DNA from: an uncultured Paracoccaceae bacterium
Lineage (GTDB): Bacteria > Pseudomonadota > Alphaproteobacteria > Rhodobacterales > Rhodobacteraceae
Assembly (NCBI GenBank): GCA_938005545.1
Contig: CALKXV010000004.1
Location: 101,495 to 165,494, forward strand
Direction: 5' to 3'
DNA: 64,000 bases
Shown: in pieces, positions 1 through 8,567 of the stretch
Position numbering within the stretch: the first letter of the stretch is position 1
Layout: each line of letters begins with the position of its first letter
Program-made: the position numbers and the translations under genes
The notes under the pieces: generated by a model
Seen by the model: the letters and a program-made list of their open reading frames with translations, nothing else
Databases searched by the model: none
Told to the model about the DNA's origin: nothing

Positions 1-666
1 CCCCGCAATTTCGATGGCACCACCATGCAAACGCAGTACCTTTGCCGAAACACGAGACTTAGCCTGCCGGATAAGGTTCAAATCGTGGGTCGCGCACAAC
101 ACGGTTTTACCAAGCTTGTTCAGCTCAATCAGCAATTCAAGGATGTGTATCGACATATCCCAATCAACATTGCCTGTTGGTTCATCGGCCAAAAGCACAT
201 CAGGCGACAGCATGACGGCTCGCGCAAGCGCTGCGCGCTGACGTTCCCCGCCAGACAGTTCTGGTGGTAAATTTTTCGCCTGCCCCGCCAAACCGACCCA
301 CGCAAGCAGCTCTTCCAGCTGATATTCCGTGTGTCTTCCGGTTTTCCCTGTGACTGCCGCAGGCAAAGCCACGTTTTCTGCTACGCTAAGGTGATCAATG
401 AAACGGCTGTCTTGGTGCACGACGCCAAGGCGCTGGCGCATCGCTGACACGTTATTCTGGCTAAGCCCTGATACAGTCTTTCCCAACAGCTGAACCTGCC
501 CGGAATTTGGCTGCATCTCCATAGAACACAAGCGAATAAGCGTTGTTTTACCTGACCCTGACGGGCCGGTTAGAAAATGAAAACTACCTGGCGGAAGGAT
601 CAGTGATACATCGCTAAACAGCGTTCTATCGCCAAAACTAACCGCAACTTTATCCAGCTCGATCAC
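1..666 (-). CDS. ftsE: Cell division ATP-binding protein FtsE (partial at window edge)
   Basis: ATPase of the FtsEX ABC-type complex, which works at the inner face of the membrane at the division septum and controls peptidoglycan hydrolases. I read 222 codons from a GTG at 664-666 without reaching a stop, so only the last few residues are missing. The translation has Walker A (GPSGSGKTT, residues 34-42), the ABC signature LSGGERQR, Walker B VLLADEPTG and the switch His in ATHD. An AGAGG stretch lies upstream of the GTG at good spacing. FtsX would be expected just beyond the left edge. The gene diverges from the zinc-ribbon gene at 824. The family is clear; naming it FtsE rather than another small ABC ATPase rests on length, the N-terminal pattern and neighbours. 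Confidence 0.88.
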   Translation of the reverse strand, partial: MIELDKVAVSFGDRTLFSDVSLILPPGSFHFLTGPSGSGKTTLIRLCSMEMQPNSGQVQLLGKTVSGLSQNNVSAMRQRLGVVHQDSRFIDHLSVAENVALPAAVTGKTGRHTEYQLEELLAWVGLAGQAKNLPPELSGGERQRAALARAVMLSPDVLLADEPTGNVDWDMSIHILELLIELNKLGKTVLCATHDLNLIRQAKSRVSAKVLRLHGGAIEIAG

Positions 667-823
667 GTTGCCACCTCTGCTCTTCAGGCGGTTTTGCCCG
701 TTTCTGCGCGAAGGTTCAACGCCACTGGGCTTCCCCGGCGCATTGTGAAGTGCTAAACTTAGTGCGAAGCAGGTGATACGACGCCGGAATAGGCGCAGAT
801 ATCGAGGCGAGGAACTTATTGAT

Positions 824-1726
824 ATGCGGCTGATTTGTCCGAATTGCAGCGCTCAGTATGAAATTGATGTGTCGTTGGTGCCCGACGAAGGGCGCGACGT
901 ACAATGTTCGAACTGTGGGCATACGTGGTTTGAACTGCCACCCCCACCCGAAAACTTGGCAGAACCGACGCCAAGCGCGGATGTAGAACCCGACGTGGCC
1001 GCTTCGCCCGAACCTGAAACAACACCTGAAAAGGACGCGCCCAGCCATGCGGCTATGGCCATTGCGGCAGCTTCCGAGGATGACGAAGAAGACGACAGTT
1101 TCTTCGACCGCCCAGCACCGGAAGCAACGCCCGCCGTCACAGCCGCCCCAACTCAGCGGCGCCCCGCGGATGCCGCCGACGTTGATATTCTGAAAGAGGA
1201 AGCCCAGCGCGAATTGTCGCAACGCCGCGCACCGCCGTCAGAACCAATAGAAATGCAGACCGATTTCGGTCTAGCCGAGATTAGAAAGCGCCAGACACCA
1301 TCGCGCGCATTGCGCGCAAGGATGGCGCATCTGAACGAAGAAGATGAACCTGCCCAAGACAACCAAGTCAAAGATAGACACACACGACTTCTCGATCCCG
1401 GCGGTCGCGCCGAAGTGGTTTCAGATACGGGCGCGGATACCCCCCGGCGCGATTTGCTGCCGGACATTGACGAAATAAATTCCACACTAAAATCAACGAA
1501 GAAACGGTCCAAAGCCGATCCAAACGCCGTTGCCCGACAACAAAAAGGGTTTCGCTACGGATTCTTGCTCATGACGCTTTTGGCGATTGTGATGATCATC
1601 GCTTACGCTCAGGCTCCTGCAATCGCGCGATCCCTGCCGGGCAGCGAAGCGGCTTTGTTGCCTTACGTAGATGGTGCCAACGCGGTGCGCGACTGGGTTG
1701 ACGGGCTGTTGGGCAACGCGACCTAG
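824..1726 (+). CDS. Zinc-ribbon (MJ0042-type) membrane protein
   Basis: A 300-residue protein of unknown role. Residues 1-38 form an MJ0042-type zinc ribbon with paired cysteines C5/C8 and C28/C31. A long acidic and proline-rich stretch, probably disordered, follows. One membrane helix lies at about 245-263, with a short tail after it. The open frame extends upstream to 773, but the ATG at 824 is preceded by GAGGAAC and puts the zinc ribbon at the extreme N-terminus as in relatives, so I chose it. The gene sits between ftsE and the TIGR02302 gene, an arrangement I associate with Rhodobacteraceae. The layout suggests a cytoplasmic metal-binding head tethered to the membrane; its partner is unknown. 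Confidence 0.8.
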   Translation: MRLICPNCSAQYEIDVSLVPDEGRDVQCSNCGHTWFELPPPPENLAEPTPSADVEPDVAASPEPETTPEKDAPSHAAMAIAAASEDDEEDDSFFDRPAPEATPAVTAAPTQRRPADAADVDILKEEAQRELSQRRAPPSEPIEMQTDFGLAEIRKRQTPSRALRARMAHLNEEDEPAQDNQVKDRHTRLLDPGGRAEVVSDTGADTPRRDLLPDIDEINSTLKSTKKRSKADPNAVARQQKGFRYGFLLMTLLAIVMIIAYAQAPAIARSLPGSEAALLPYVDGANAVRDWVDGLLGNAT

Positions 1727-1735
1727 GCACAACGT

Positions 1736-4303
1736 TTAGAACCGCTCAAGCAGCCTTTTCAAATACTCAAGCTCTTGGGTCGGGCGTTGTTGCTCGCCTG
1801 ACCGCCGACGAATTTCGTCCAGCAATTCGCGCGCGCGGCGATAGACATCTTCACCTTGCAGCAATTGCTCATCCGTCCCGATCCGGCCGTTTTCGCCGGT
1901 GTCACGGCCCAGAGGATCACGTCCGCCATTTTGGTTGTTGCGACCAACGTCTTCGCCTTGCTGACCGCCTTGTTGCTGTTGCTGCTGCTCGGCCATCTGT
2001 TCGGCAAGATCGCGCATGCCTTCGCGCAATGCTTCAATGGCATCCGCCTGATTATCCAATGCACCCGCAAAATCTTCGTTTCGCAGGGCTTCTTCGGCCT
2101 GATCCATCGCTTCACCGGCGCGCCCCAACGAACGACGCGCTTCGTCACCACCGGGTGTTCCAGCACCGGGCATGTTTTGGGTCTGACGGTTCAACTCATC
2201 GCGCAACGCTTGCTGGCGATCCGCAAGGCTTCCCTGACCCTGACCTTGTTGTTGGTTTTGACCTTGTTGCTGATTTTGGCCGGGCTGCTGGCCGTTGCCA
2301 CCGTGTTGCTGGCCCTGACCTTGCTGGCCCTGACGACCCTGATTTTGTTCGCTTTCGCCAGTTTGGCTATTGCCGAATTGTTCCTGTAAATCGCGGAAAG
2401 CCTCATCTGACAAACCCTGCTGTTCGCGCAGTGTTTCGGCCAAATCTTCCATCGCTTGCTGGCCCGGTGATTGTTGACCCTGCTGGCCTTGGGTGACCTG
2501 CATGTTCTCCATCATCTGGCGAAGCTGGTTCAAAAGCTGTTCCGCCTCAGCCATCCGGCCCTGTTCCATCAACTCCTGCAACCGGTCCAGCATATCTTGC
2601 AGATCTTGGCCCGTCATTTCCTGCATTTCGCCTTGGGCCATGTCTTGGTTCTGGTCGCCCTGTTGCTCGGCAAGCTGCTGCATATAGTCCTGCATTGCCT
2701 CGCGCAGCTCTTCCATCAACTGCGCAATTTCATTGTCCGTCGCACCGTTCTCGATGGCTTCGGCCAAACGATCCTGTGCACGGCGCAAACGCTCCAGCGC
2801 GTCAGATAGATCGCCCTCTTCAATCTCAATCGCCAGATCCCAAAGCGCCTCTGACAACTCGGCCACAGTTTCGTCGTTCAGCTTGTCGATTGAAACGCGG
2901 GTCTCCAGACGGCGCACGATAAACCGAAGCTTCATGTAGGCGACTTCAGAGCGGAAAATCGATTCCGGCCGGTGCGAGACCGCGCGCAAAACCTGCGCCA
3001 CGCGCGCACCATTGATCCGGTTCCAAAGCAGATCACGACGGCTTTCGACGATTGCCTTTGCTAACGGATCAAAGAACCGCCGACCGGGAAGCTCTGCAAA
3101 CTGCGGGGCCGACATGCCTTCTTGGCCCGCATCGTCCAGCGCAAAAAGCTCAGCCGAAATCGGCAGATTGGCCCATGGATGCTCAGAAAAATCATCCACA
3201 ACCATTTCTGTGAAATCTGTCCTGTCGCCCGAGATTGTCAACGGCAAGTCCAGCACGATGGTCTCACGCGGTTCCGGGTCAACGCTCAGTCCATAGCGGC
3301 GTTCAACTTCACCAAGATCAAGTGTGATCTCGATCCGGCCACCGACAACACCATGGTCATCGCTTGCGGCAAAGGGCGCTTCCATGCGGCCACCCTCGCC
3401 TTGCGCAATGATCCCGTCGAACTCGATTTCGGGCGCCGCATCCTCAACGGCGTTAATCTTCCATTCCCGACCATTTGCGCCATCAATGCGAATGTCGCCG
3501 TCTTGTGTGATGTCAAAACTTTGGGTTGGATCCGTCGCCGGCGGAACATCTTCGGTGCGCCCCGAAACGGTTTCGAACAGACTCAGATCGCCCAAAGCTC
3601 CGTAAAACCGCAACGTCACCCGGCTTCCTTCAGGTACGGAAAGCGTCGCCCGATCGACATCGTTCAAATAGATGCTGGGCTTTCCGGTATAAAGCGGCGG
3701 TTCAACCCACCCTTCCCATGATGGACCGGCGGCAAGGCCTTGACCGGGTCCTGTGACGGCATCGGCAACTGTGGCCACGCGTAACAACGATCCAAATAGA
3801 ACCGCGACCACAAGGGCCAAAAGCCCCATATAGCGCAATCCATAGCGATCGCGGCTCGACAGCGTCAGATCAGGATCAACCGCACGGGCGGCATCAAGTC
3901 GCTCGGCCATACGACGAACATGGGTGTTCCAAACCGCCTCAGACGCAGAATCCCCGGTTCCAATGGCTTGTTCGTCCGCCAAAGTTGCAATCGGGCGTCC
4001 TGGAAGGGTTTCGTCCAACCGAAGCAACGCATCGGCACGCTGCGGCAACTGAAACCGCCGCACCCCAAGGCCAAAGGTGGCCAAGCCAGCCAAAACAACG
4101 ATCACGCTGATCGACCAAAGTGCTTCAAGTGGCAATGTTTCGTGCAATCCCAAAAGGATAGCGGCAACCGCAAACAAGATCACCGTCCAAAGCGGCCAAA
4201 AGGCGCGAACAATTTGCTCGGCCAGCATACCGACATAGGTCAGACGCATCGGCCACTTCAGCCGTTGTTTAGCCTCAAAGGGAAGATCGCGCGTGTCGGT
4301 CAT
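1736..4303 (-). CDS. TIGR02302 / DUF4175 family membrane protein, Gln-rich
   Basis: An 855-residue protein of unknown function from a family restricted to alphaproteobacteria. Three hydrophobic segments lie in the first ~190 residues, followed by a long soluble part. The C-terminal third is dominated by Q, G, E and N runs such as repeated GQNQQQ and a QQQQQQ stretch, likely coiled coil or disordered. I chose the ATG at 4303 over the in-frame TTG at 4312 because a GAGG lies just before it, though only 3 bases away. It is the last gene of the leftward argH-lysA group, with 33 bp separating it from lysA. The Gln-rich stretch creates long false leucine-rich frames on the other strand. Confidence 0.82.
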   Translation of the reverse strand: MTDTRDLPFEAKQRLKWPMRLTYVGMLAEQIVRAFWPLWTVILFAVAAILLGLHETLPLEALWSISVIVVLAGLATFGLGVRRFQLPQRADALLRLDETLPGRPIATLADEQAIGTGDSASEAVWNTHVRRMAERLDAARAVDPDLTLSSRDRYGLRYMGLLALVVAVLFGSLLRVATVADAVTGPGQGLAAGPSWEGWVEPPLYTGKPSIYLNDVDRATLSVPEGSRVTLRFYGALGDLSLFETVSGRTEDVPPATDPTQSFDITQDGDIRIDGANGREWKINAVEDAAPEIEFDGIIAQGEGGRMEAPFAASDDHGVVGGRIEITLDLGEVERRYGLSVDPEPRETIVLDLPLTISGDRTDFTEMVVDDFSEHPWANLPISAELFALDDAGQEGMSAPQFAELPGRRFFDPLAKAIVESRRDLLWNRINGARVAQVLRAVSHRPESIFRSEVAYMKLRFIVRRLETRVSIDKLNDETVAELSEALWDLAIEIEEGDLSDALERLRRAQDRLAEAIENGATDNEIAQLMEELREAMQDYMQQLAEQQGDQNQDMAQGEMQEMTGQDLQDMLDRLQELMEQGRMAEAEQLLNQLRQMMENMQVTQGQQGQQSPGQQAMEDLAETLREQQGLSDEAFRDLQEQFGNSQTGESEQNQGRQGQQGQGQQHGGNGQQPGQNQQQGQNQQQGQGQGSLADRQQALRDELNRQTQNMPGAGTPGGDEARRSLGRAGEAMDQAEEALRNEDFAGALDNQADAIEALREGMRDLAEQMAEQQQQQQGGQQGEDVGRNNQNGGRDPLGRDTGENGRIGTDEQLLQGEDVYRRARELLDEIRRRSGEQQRPTQELEYLKRLLERF

Positions 4304-4335
4304 GGACCTCAATCTAATGCGAAAGCTTAAGAATC

Positions 4336-5607
4336 CTAGCTCTCAAGCCACTCTGGGATGGTATCGCGATTTATCATTTCGTCAAAGGTGGGTCGGCGAC
4401 GAATGACGGCAAATTGATGCCCATGGACCAGAACTTCGGGGATAAGCGGGCGCGAATTGTATTCTGACGCCATCACCGCACCATATGCACCGGCTGAACG
4501 GAAGGCGACAAGGTCACCAGCCTCAAGTGGTGGCAAGCTTCGCCCCTTGGTGAACGTATCGCCAGTTTCGCAGACCGGACCAACCACATCAAAAGGCGTC
4601 AACGCGACACCGGCCGGGGCTTCAACGATGGGCACAATGTCGTGGTATGCGCCGTACATGGCTGGGCGGATCAAATCATTCATCGCGGCATCCAGAATCA
4701 GAAAATCCCTGTCTTCCCCGGACTTTACATAGATCACATCCGACACTAACAAACCCGCGTTCCCGGCAATTAACCGCCCCGGTTCGATTTCAACCTCACA
4801 GCCTAGATCACCAACGGTTCGCTTGATCACTTCGCCATATTCAACAGGAAGCGGCGGTGCGTCATTTGAACGTTCGTAAGGAATGCCAAGGCCACCACCA
4901 AGGTCCAAACGGCGAATATCATGGCCATCTTCGCGCAAGATGCGCGCCAGATCCGCCACCTTGGTATAGGCCTGCTCAAACGGTTCCAGATCCGTCAGTT
5001 GCGACCCGATATGAACATCAATGCCAACCACGTCCAACCCGGGCAGCATCGCCGCCTCACCATAAACGTCGCGTGCCCGACTGATCGGAATGCCAAATTT
5101 GTTCTCAGCCTTGCCGGTCGCGATCTTTTCGTGGGTTTTGGCATCCACATCAGGATTGACACGAATTGTGATCGGTGCGCGCGTCCCAAGACTTTGGGCA
5201 ACACCAGACAGCGCACGCATCTCCGGTTCGCTCTCAACATTGAACTGCCGAATACCCCCTTGCAGGGCCAACATCATTTCCGCACGCGTCTTGCCCACGC
5301 CGGAAAACACGATGCGGTCACCGGGGAACCCCGCGGCAATGGCACGGCGGTATTCCCCACCTGAAACAACGTCCACGCCAGACCCAAGCCGCGCCATCAG
5401 CGACAAGACCGCTTGGTTAGAATTGGCCTTCATCGCATAGCAAATCAGATGATCGAGGCCCTCAAGCGCTTCGTCGAAAAGCTTGTAATGCCGTTCCAGT
5501 GTTGCTGACGAATAGACATAGAACGGCGTGCCTACCTCGGCCGCGATATCCGGCACGGGCACATCTTCGGCATGAAGAATGCCGTTCTGGTACAAAAAAT
5601 GATCCAT
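4336..5607 (-). CDS. lysA: Diaminopimelate decarboxylase
   Basis: Converts meso-diaminopimelate to L-lysine and CO2, the last step of lysine synthesis, in the cytoplasm with PLP. At 423 residues it has normal length. Visible motifs are the PLP lysine in CYAMKANSN (K60), HIGSQLTD, the glycine loop and EPGRLIAGNAG, and the substrate-side GPVCETGDTF containing the catalytic cysteine. The start ATG has AAGGA at normal spacing. It follows the DUF2834 gene by 129 bp and probably belongs to the argH transcript, which places arginine and lysine end-steps together. Identification is secure. Confidence 0.97.
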   Translation of the reverse strand: MDHFLYQNGILHAEDVPVPDIAAEVGTPFYVYSSATLERHYKLFDEALEGLDHLICYAMKANSNQAVLSLMARLGSGVDVVSGGEYRRAIAAGFPGDRIVFSGVGKTRAEMMLALQGGIRQFNVESEPEMRALSGVAQSLGTRAPITIRVNPDVDAKTHEKIATGKAENKFGIPISRARDVYGEAAMLPGLDVVGIDVHIGSQLTDLEPFEQAYTKVADLARILREDGHDIRRLDLGGGLGIPYERSNDAPPLPVEYGEVIKRTVGDLGCEVEIEPGRLIAGNAGLLVSDVIYVKSGEDRDFLILDAAMNDLIRPAMYGAYHDIVPIVEAPAGVALTPFDVVGPVCETGDTFTKGRSLPPLEAGDLVAFRSAGAYGAVMASEYNSRPLIPEVLVHGHQFAVIRRRPTFDEMINRDTIPEWLES

Positions 5608-5736
5608 TGTTGCGTCCTTCGGAGCGTTCGAATTCGGGTCATATCAGACCCTGCCAGTGGCGCAACAATCGATAAACGTTCAGCGAATGGAACTCGGCGG
5701 CACAGAATCGCGTGCGCCGAAGGCGCTCAATTGACC

Positions 5737-6054
5737 TCAATCTGGGTTACGGGTTCGCAAAAACAAATATAGCGGCAATCCACAACTGACACCGATGCAA
5801 AACGTGGCCGGAATCGCAATGAGTGCCAACCAGTTTTTACGGACCCAGGTTTCCGCAATAACCCAAACCGATAGTGCAATGGCGGCGATTGTAAGATCCC
5901 AAACCAATCCATGGGTCGAAGCATTGACGTACCAGGCATCAATCAGACCGGACAACCCGGTGCCTTGCGTGCGCATAAAGCTGATAAAATAGAACATCGG
6001 ATGGATCGCGCCCCAGATGGCCAAGGCAAGATAAAAAACCCGAAGGGGGCTCAC
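5737..6054 (-). CDS. DUF2834 membrane protein
   Basis: A 105-residue integral membrane protein with three predicted hydrophobic segments: one at the N-terminus, one around residues 48-70 and one near 75-98. The pattern, including the WDLTIAAIALSVWV stretch, matches DUF2834 proteins, whose function is unknown. The start is a GTG at 6052-6054 that shares one base with the TAG stop of the preceding lipoprotein gene, so translation is probably coupled. It lies between the lipoprotein genes and lysA. Confidence 0.75.
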   Translation of the reverse strand: MSPLRVFYLALAIWGAIHPMFYFISFMRTQGTGLSGLIDAWYVNASTHGLVWDLTIAAIALSVWVIAETWVRKNWLALIAIPATFCIGVSCGLPLYLFLRTRNPD

Positions 6055-6185
6055 TAGAACGACCCACCAACACCAATCGTGACGGCGCCCGACACATGGA
6101 CACCCGTTTCGCCCTTTGGCACGGGATCACCATCCGCACCACAAGCGGCAAGGCTGACAAAAGCAAAGATCTTAAATAGTTTCAT
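6054..6185 (-). CDS. Tiny predicted lipoprotein (43 residues)
   Basis: Reads as a 43-residue protein with a short basic start (MKLFK), a hydrophobic stretch and a lipobox-like LAAC ending at C15, then a small glycine-rich tail ending in TIGVGGSF. It is likely exported and lipid-anchored. Its ATG overlaps the TGA of the upstream small gene (ATGA), and its TAG shares a base with the GTG of the DUF2834 gene. That packing is the main support for it being real. I do not recognise a family. It shares the IGVGG motif with its upstream neighbour. Confidence 0.6.
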   Translation of the reverse strand: MKLFKIFAFVSLAACGADGDPVPKGETGVHVSGAVTIGVGGSF

Positions 6186-6334
6186 GGGCTCACCGCCACG
6201 CCGACGCCGCCGATGCTGCCCGCAACCACAGGTGTAACGCTGGCCCCGCCCACTCCGATTGAGGTTCCGATCCCAACTGACGGATTTTCGCACCCTGTGG
6301 TCATTGTAAGGGCAAGAGCCGCGATCCATTTCAT
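6182..6334 (-). CDS. Tiny predicted lipoprotein or exported peptide (50 residues)
   Basis: Reads as [15 protein letters not shown] followed by a glycine- and valine-rich tail ([14 protein letters not shown]) that ends in VAVSP. The cysteine at position 15 after a hydrophobic stretch suggests lipidation, although the -3 residue is not the usual leucine. The ATG overlaps the argH TGA as ATGA and the stop overlaps the next ATG the same way, so three genes in a row look translationally coupled. No family is recognised. The shared IGVGG motif suggests it and its neighbour arose by duplication. Confidence 0.55.
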   Translation of the reverse strand: MKWIAALALTMTTGCENPSVGIGTSIGVGGASVTPVVAGSIGGVGVAVSP

Positions 6335-7719
6335 CCAAGCCGTTCCTTCCAGAAAGCAATCTGACTGCGCACCTGATCGGGTGACGTGCCGCCGTAAGAT
6401 GTGCGGCTTTTGACCGAATTGTCCACTCCAAGAACACCAAACACCGCATCGGTGATCGCCGGATGAGCGGACATCATCTGGTCCAGCGACAAGTCAGGCA
6501 AGTCAACGCCTGTGCTTTCGGCCAAAGCCACAAGGGTTCCCGTGACATGATGCGCATCACGAAACGGCAGCCCTGCTTCGCGCACCAGCCAATCCGCCAG
6601 ATCGGTTGCTGTCGAAAACCCCGACGCGGCCGCAACACGTAAGGCGTCAGGGTTCGCACTCATGTCAGCAACCATACCTTCCATGGCCGCCAAGCTCAGC
6701 ATCAGGCTGTCAGCGGCATCAAAGACCTGTTGTTTGTCTTCCTGCATGTCCTTGGAATAGGCCAGTGGAAGACCTTTCATAACGGTAAATAGACCAACGG
6801 TAGCCCCCAGAATACGCCCGATCTTGGCGCGAACCAGTTCAGCGGCATCCGGGTTTTTCTTTTGCGGCATGATCGACGATCCGGTGGAAAACCGGTCAGA
6901 CATGGTGACAAACCGGAATTGCGCGCTAGACCAAATCACCAATTCCTCGGCCAATCGGCTCAGGTGCATGGCTGTAATCGAACTGGCCGCCAGAAACTCC
7001 AACGCAAAGTCACGGTCGGCCACCGCGTCCAGCGAATTGGCCATGGGCCGGTCAAAACCCAAGGCTTGGGCTGTTGCATCACGGTCAATCGGGAACGAGG
7101 TACCAGCAAGCGCTGCTGCCCCAAGCGGACATTCATTCATCCGGGCCCGCGCATCTGCAAAACGCGACGCATCACGGCCCAACATCTCGACATAGGCCAT
7201 CATGTGATGACCCCATGTGACAGGCTGCGCGGTTTGCAAATGAGTGAAACCCGGCATCACCCAATCCGCACCGGCCTCAGCTTGGTTCAACAACGCGATT
7301 TGCAATGCCCGAAGCCCCGAATGGGCCGCGTCACATTGATCCCGCACCCAAAGCCGGAAATCTGTCGCCACCTGATCATTTCGGCTGCGGCCTGTGTGCA
7401 AACGCCCTGCGGGTTCACCAATCAGCTCTTTCAGACGCGCTTCCACGTTCATGTGAATGTCTTCCAGCGCCGTGGAAAACGCAAACTCGCCCGTTTCAAT
7501 CTCTGACAAGACCGTGAGCAGGCCTTCCCGGATCGCTTCGGCATCGCTATTCGTCAATATGCCTGTCGCTGCCAACATTGCGGCATGGGCACGCGAACCT
7601 TGGATATCCTGCCGCGCAAGTCGTTGGTCGAAGCCGATTGAGGCGTTAATCGCCTCCATGATCGCATCCGGTCCAGCGGCAAAGCGGCCGCCCCACATCT
7701 TGTTCGCGTCGTTTGTCAT
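6331..7719 (-). CDS. argH: Argininosuccinate lyase
   Basis: Splits argininosuccinate into arginine and fumarate, the final step of arginine synthesis. The 462-residue length is standard. The fumarase-superfamily signature loop [12 protein letters not shown] with the catalytic serine is present, as are the TGRSRNDQ and [10 protein letters not shown] segments. The start ATG at 7719 has GGAGA upstream. Its start lies only 22 bp from that of the divergent tlpA, leaving no room for a promoter between them. Its stop overlaps the ATG of the small lipoprotein gene. First gene of the leftward group leading to lysA. Confidence 0.97.
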   Translation of the reverse strand: MTNDANKMWGGRFAAGPDAIMEAINASIGFDQRLARQDIQGSRAHAAMLAATGILTNSDAEAIREGLLTVLSEIETGEFAFSTALEDIHMNVEARLKELIGEPAGRLHTGRSRNDQVATDFRLWVRDQCDAAHSGLRALQIALLNQAEAGADWVMPGFTHLQTAQPVTWGHHMMAYVEMLGRDASRFADARARMNECPLGAAALAGTSFPIDRDATAQALGFDRPMANSLDAVADRDFALEFLAASSITAMHLSRLAEELVIWSSAQFRFVTMSDRFSTGSSIMPQKKNPDAAELVRAKIGRILGATVGLFTVMKGLPLAYSKDMQEDKQQVFDAADSLMLSLAAMEGMVADMSANPDALRVAAASGFSTATDLADWLVREAGLPFRDAHHVTGTLVALAESTGVDLPDLSLDQMMSAHPAITDAVFGVLGVDNSVKSRTSYGGTSPDQVRSQIAFWKERLG

Positions 7720-7741
7720 GGTTTCTCCGAAAGGGAGTTTA

Positions 7742-8299
7742 ATGCGTTTATTCTTTGCCGTCCTCTACACGGGCCTTGCGCTCGCTGCAAATGTCGCCGT
7801 GGCCGACACCGCCGAGATCGAAGCCCTGCGTGAAGGCACAATGAAAAAACTAAGCTTTTCGGAACCGCGCCCTGTCTCTGACAGCCTCTTTACCGATCCC
7901 GACGGCGGGGAATTCACGCTGGCCGGCTTCCAAGGCAAAACCGTCTTGCTAAACTTCTGGGCCACATGGTGCGCGCCGTGCCGCAAAGAAATGCCGATGT
8001 TGTCCGAATTGCAGGCCGAATTCGGCGGCGACGCCTTCGAAGTGGTCACTATCGCAACGGGGCGAAATTCGGTTCCCGGCATGCGCAAGTTCTTTGACGA
8101 CATCGGTGTCGACAACCTGCCCCTTTATCTGGACCCAAAGCAAAAACTGGCCCGCGAAATGGCCGTTCTGGGTTTGCCAATCACCCTGATTCTTGACACC
8201 GACGGCAATGAAATTGCACGGATGCGGGGCGATGCGGAATGGAACAGCCCCAGCGCCAAAGCAATCATTGCAGCATTGCTCGCCGAGGCCGGAAGTTAA
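7742..8299 (+). CDS. TlpA-family periplasmic thiol-disulfide reductase
   Basis: A 185-residue exported thioredoxin-fold protein. Residues 1-21 form a clear signal peptide ending near VAVA-DT. The active site WCAPC is at residues 76-80 and the cis-proline is in GLPIT. Such proteins keep periplasmic cysteines reduced, often for cytochrome c or copper-centre assembly; the substrate here cannot be told. I chose the ATG at 7742 because AAAGGGAG precedes it and the signal peptide starts there; the longer open frame runs through argH antisense. It is divergent from argH, as in other Rhodobacteraceae as I remember them. Confidence 0.9.
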   Translation: MRLFFAVLYTGLALAANVAVADTAEIEALREGTMKKLSFSEPRPVSDSLFTDPDGGEFTLAGFQGKTVLLNFWATWCAPCRKEMPMLSELQAEFGGDAFEVVTIATGRNSVPGMRKFFDDIGVDNLPLYLDPKQKLAREMAVLGLPITLILDTDGNEIARMRGDAEWNSPSAKAIIAALLAEAGS

Positions 8300-8349
8300 C
8301 CAAGGCTGGCGCTTAAAGGTCGCGCTACCCGCCAAATGTTTTTAAAACC

Positions 8350-8378
8350 TTGACTTTTTTCGCTCGCGCCACGATATG
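8350..8378 (+). promoter_or_regulatory. Candidate sigma70-type promoter for rhlE
   Basis: TTGACT at 8350-8355 and GATATG at 8373-8378 are separated by 17 bp in the 268-bp gap before the helicase gene. If used, the transcript would carry a leader of roughly 180 nt, a length often seen for cold-responsive helicase mRNAs. The -10 match is only moderate. The rest of this gap shows no gene. Confidence 0.35.
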
Positions 8379-8567
8379 CGCAAGTGATCGCATACGTTCT
8401 GCCGCGTGAGCAGACCCAACACTTTGGGAACCGAACGTGCGATTACTGTTTCCTAGATCACGCGAGGAGGCAGCGCCGCAAAGTCGCGAGCGCGCCCACG
8501 TGTCTGCCTTTTGCCGTTTCGGCGAAAGGCCATAAATGTGCAGATTTGAACCTGCCAAAAGGACGAA

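Noticed and set aside
1856..2809. Long leucine-rich plus-strand frames that look like membrane proteins
   Set aside because: They are antisense to the Gln-rich end of the TIGR02302 gene; CAG/CAA glutamine codons read as CTG/TTG leucine on the other strand.
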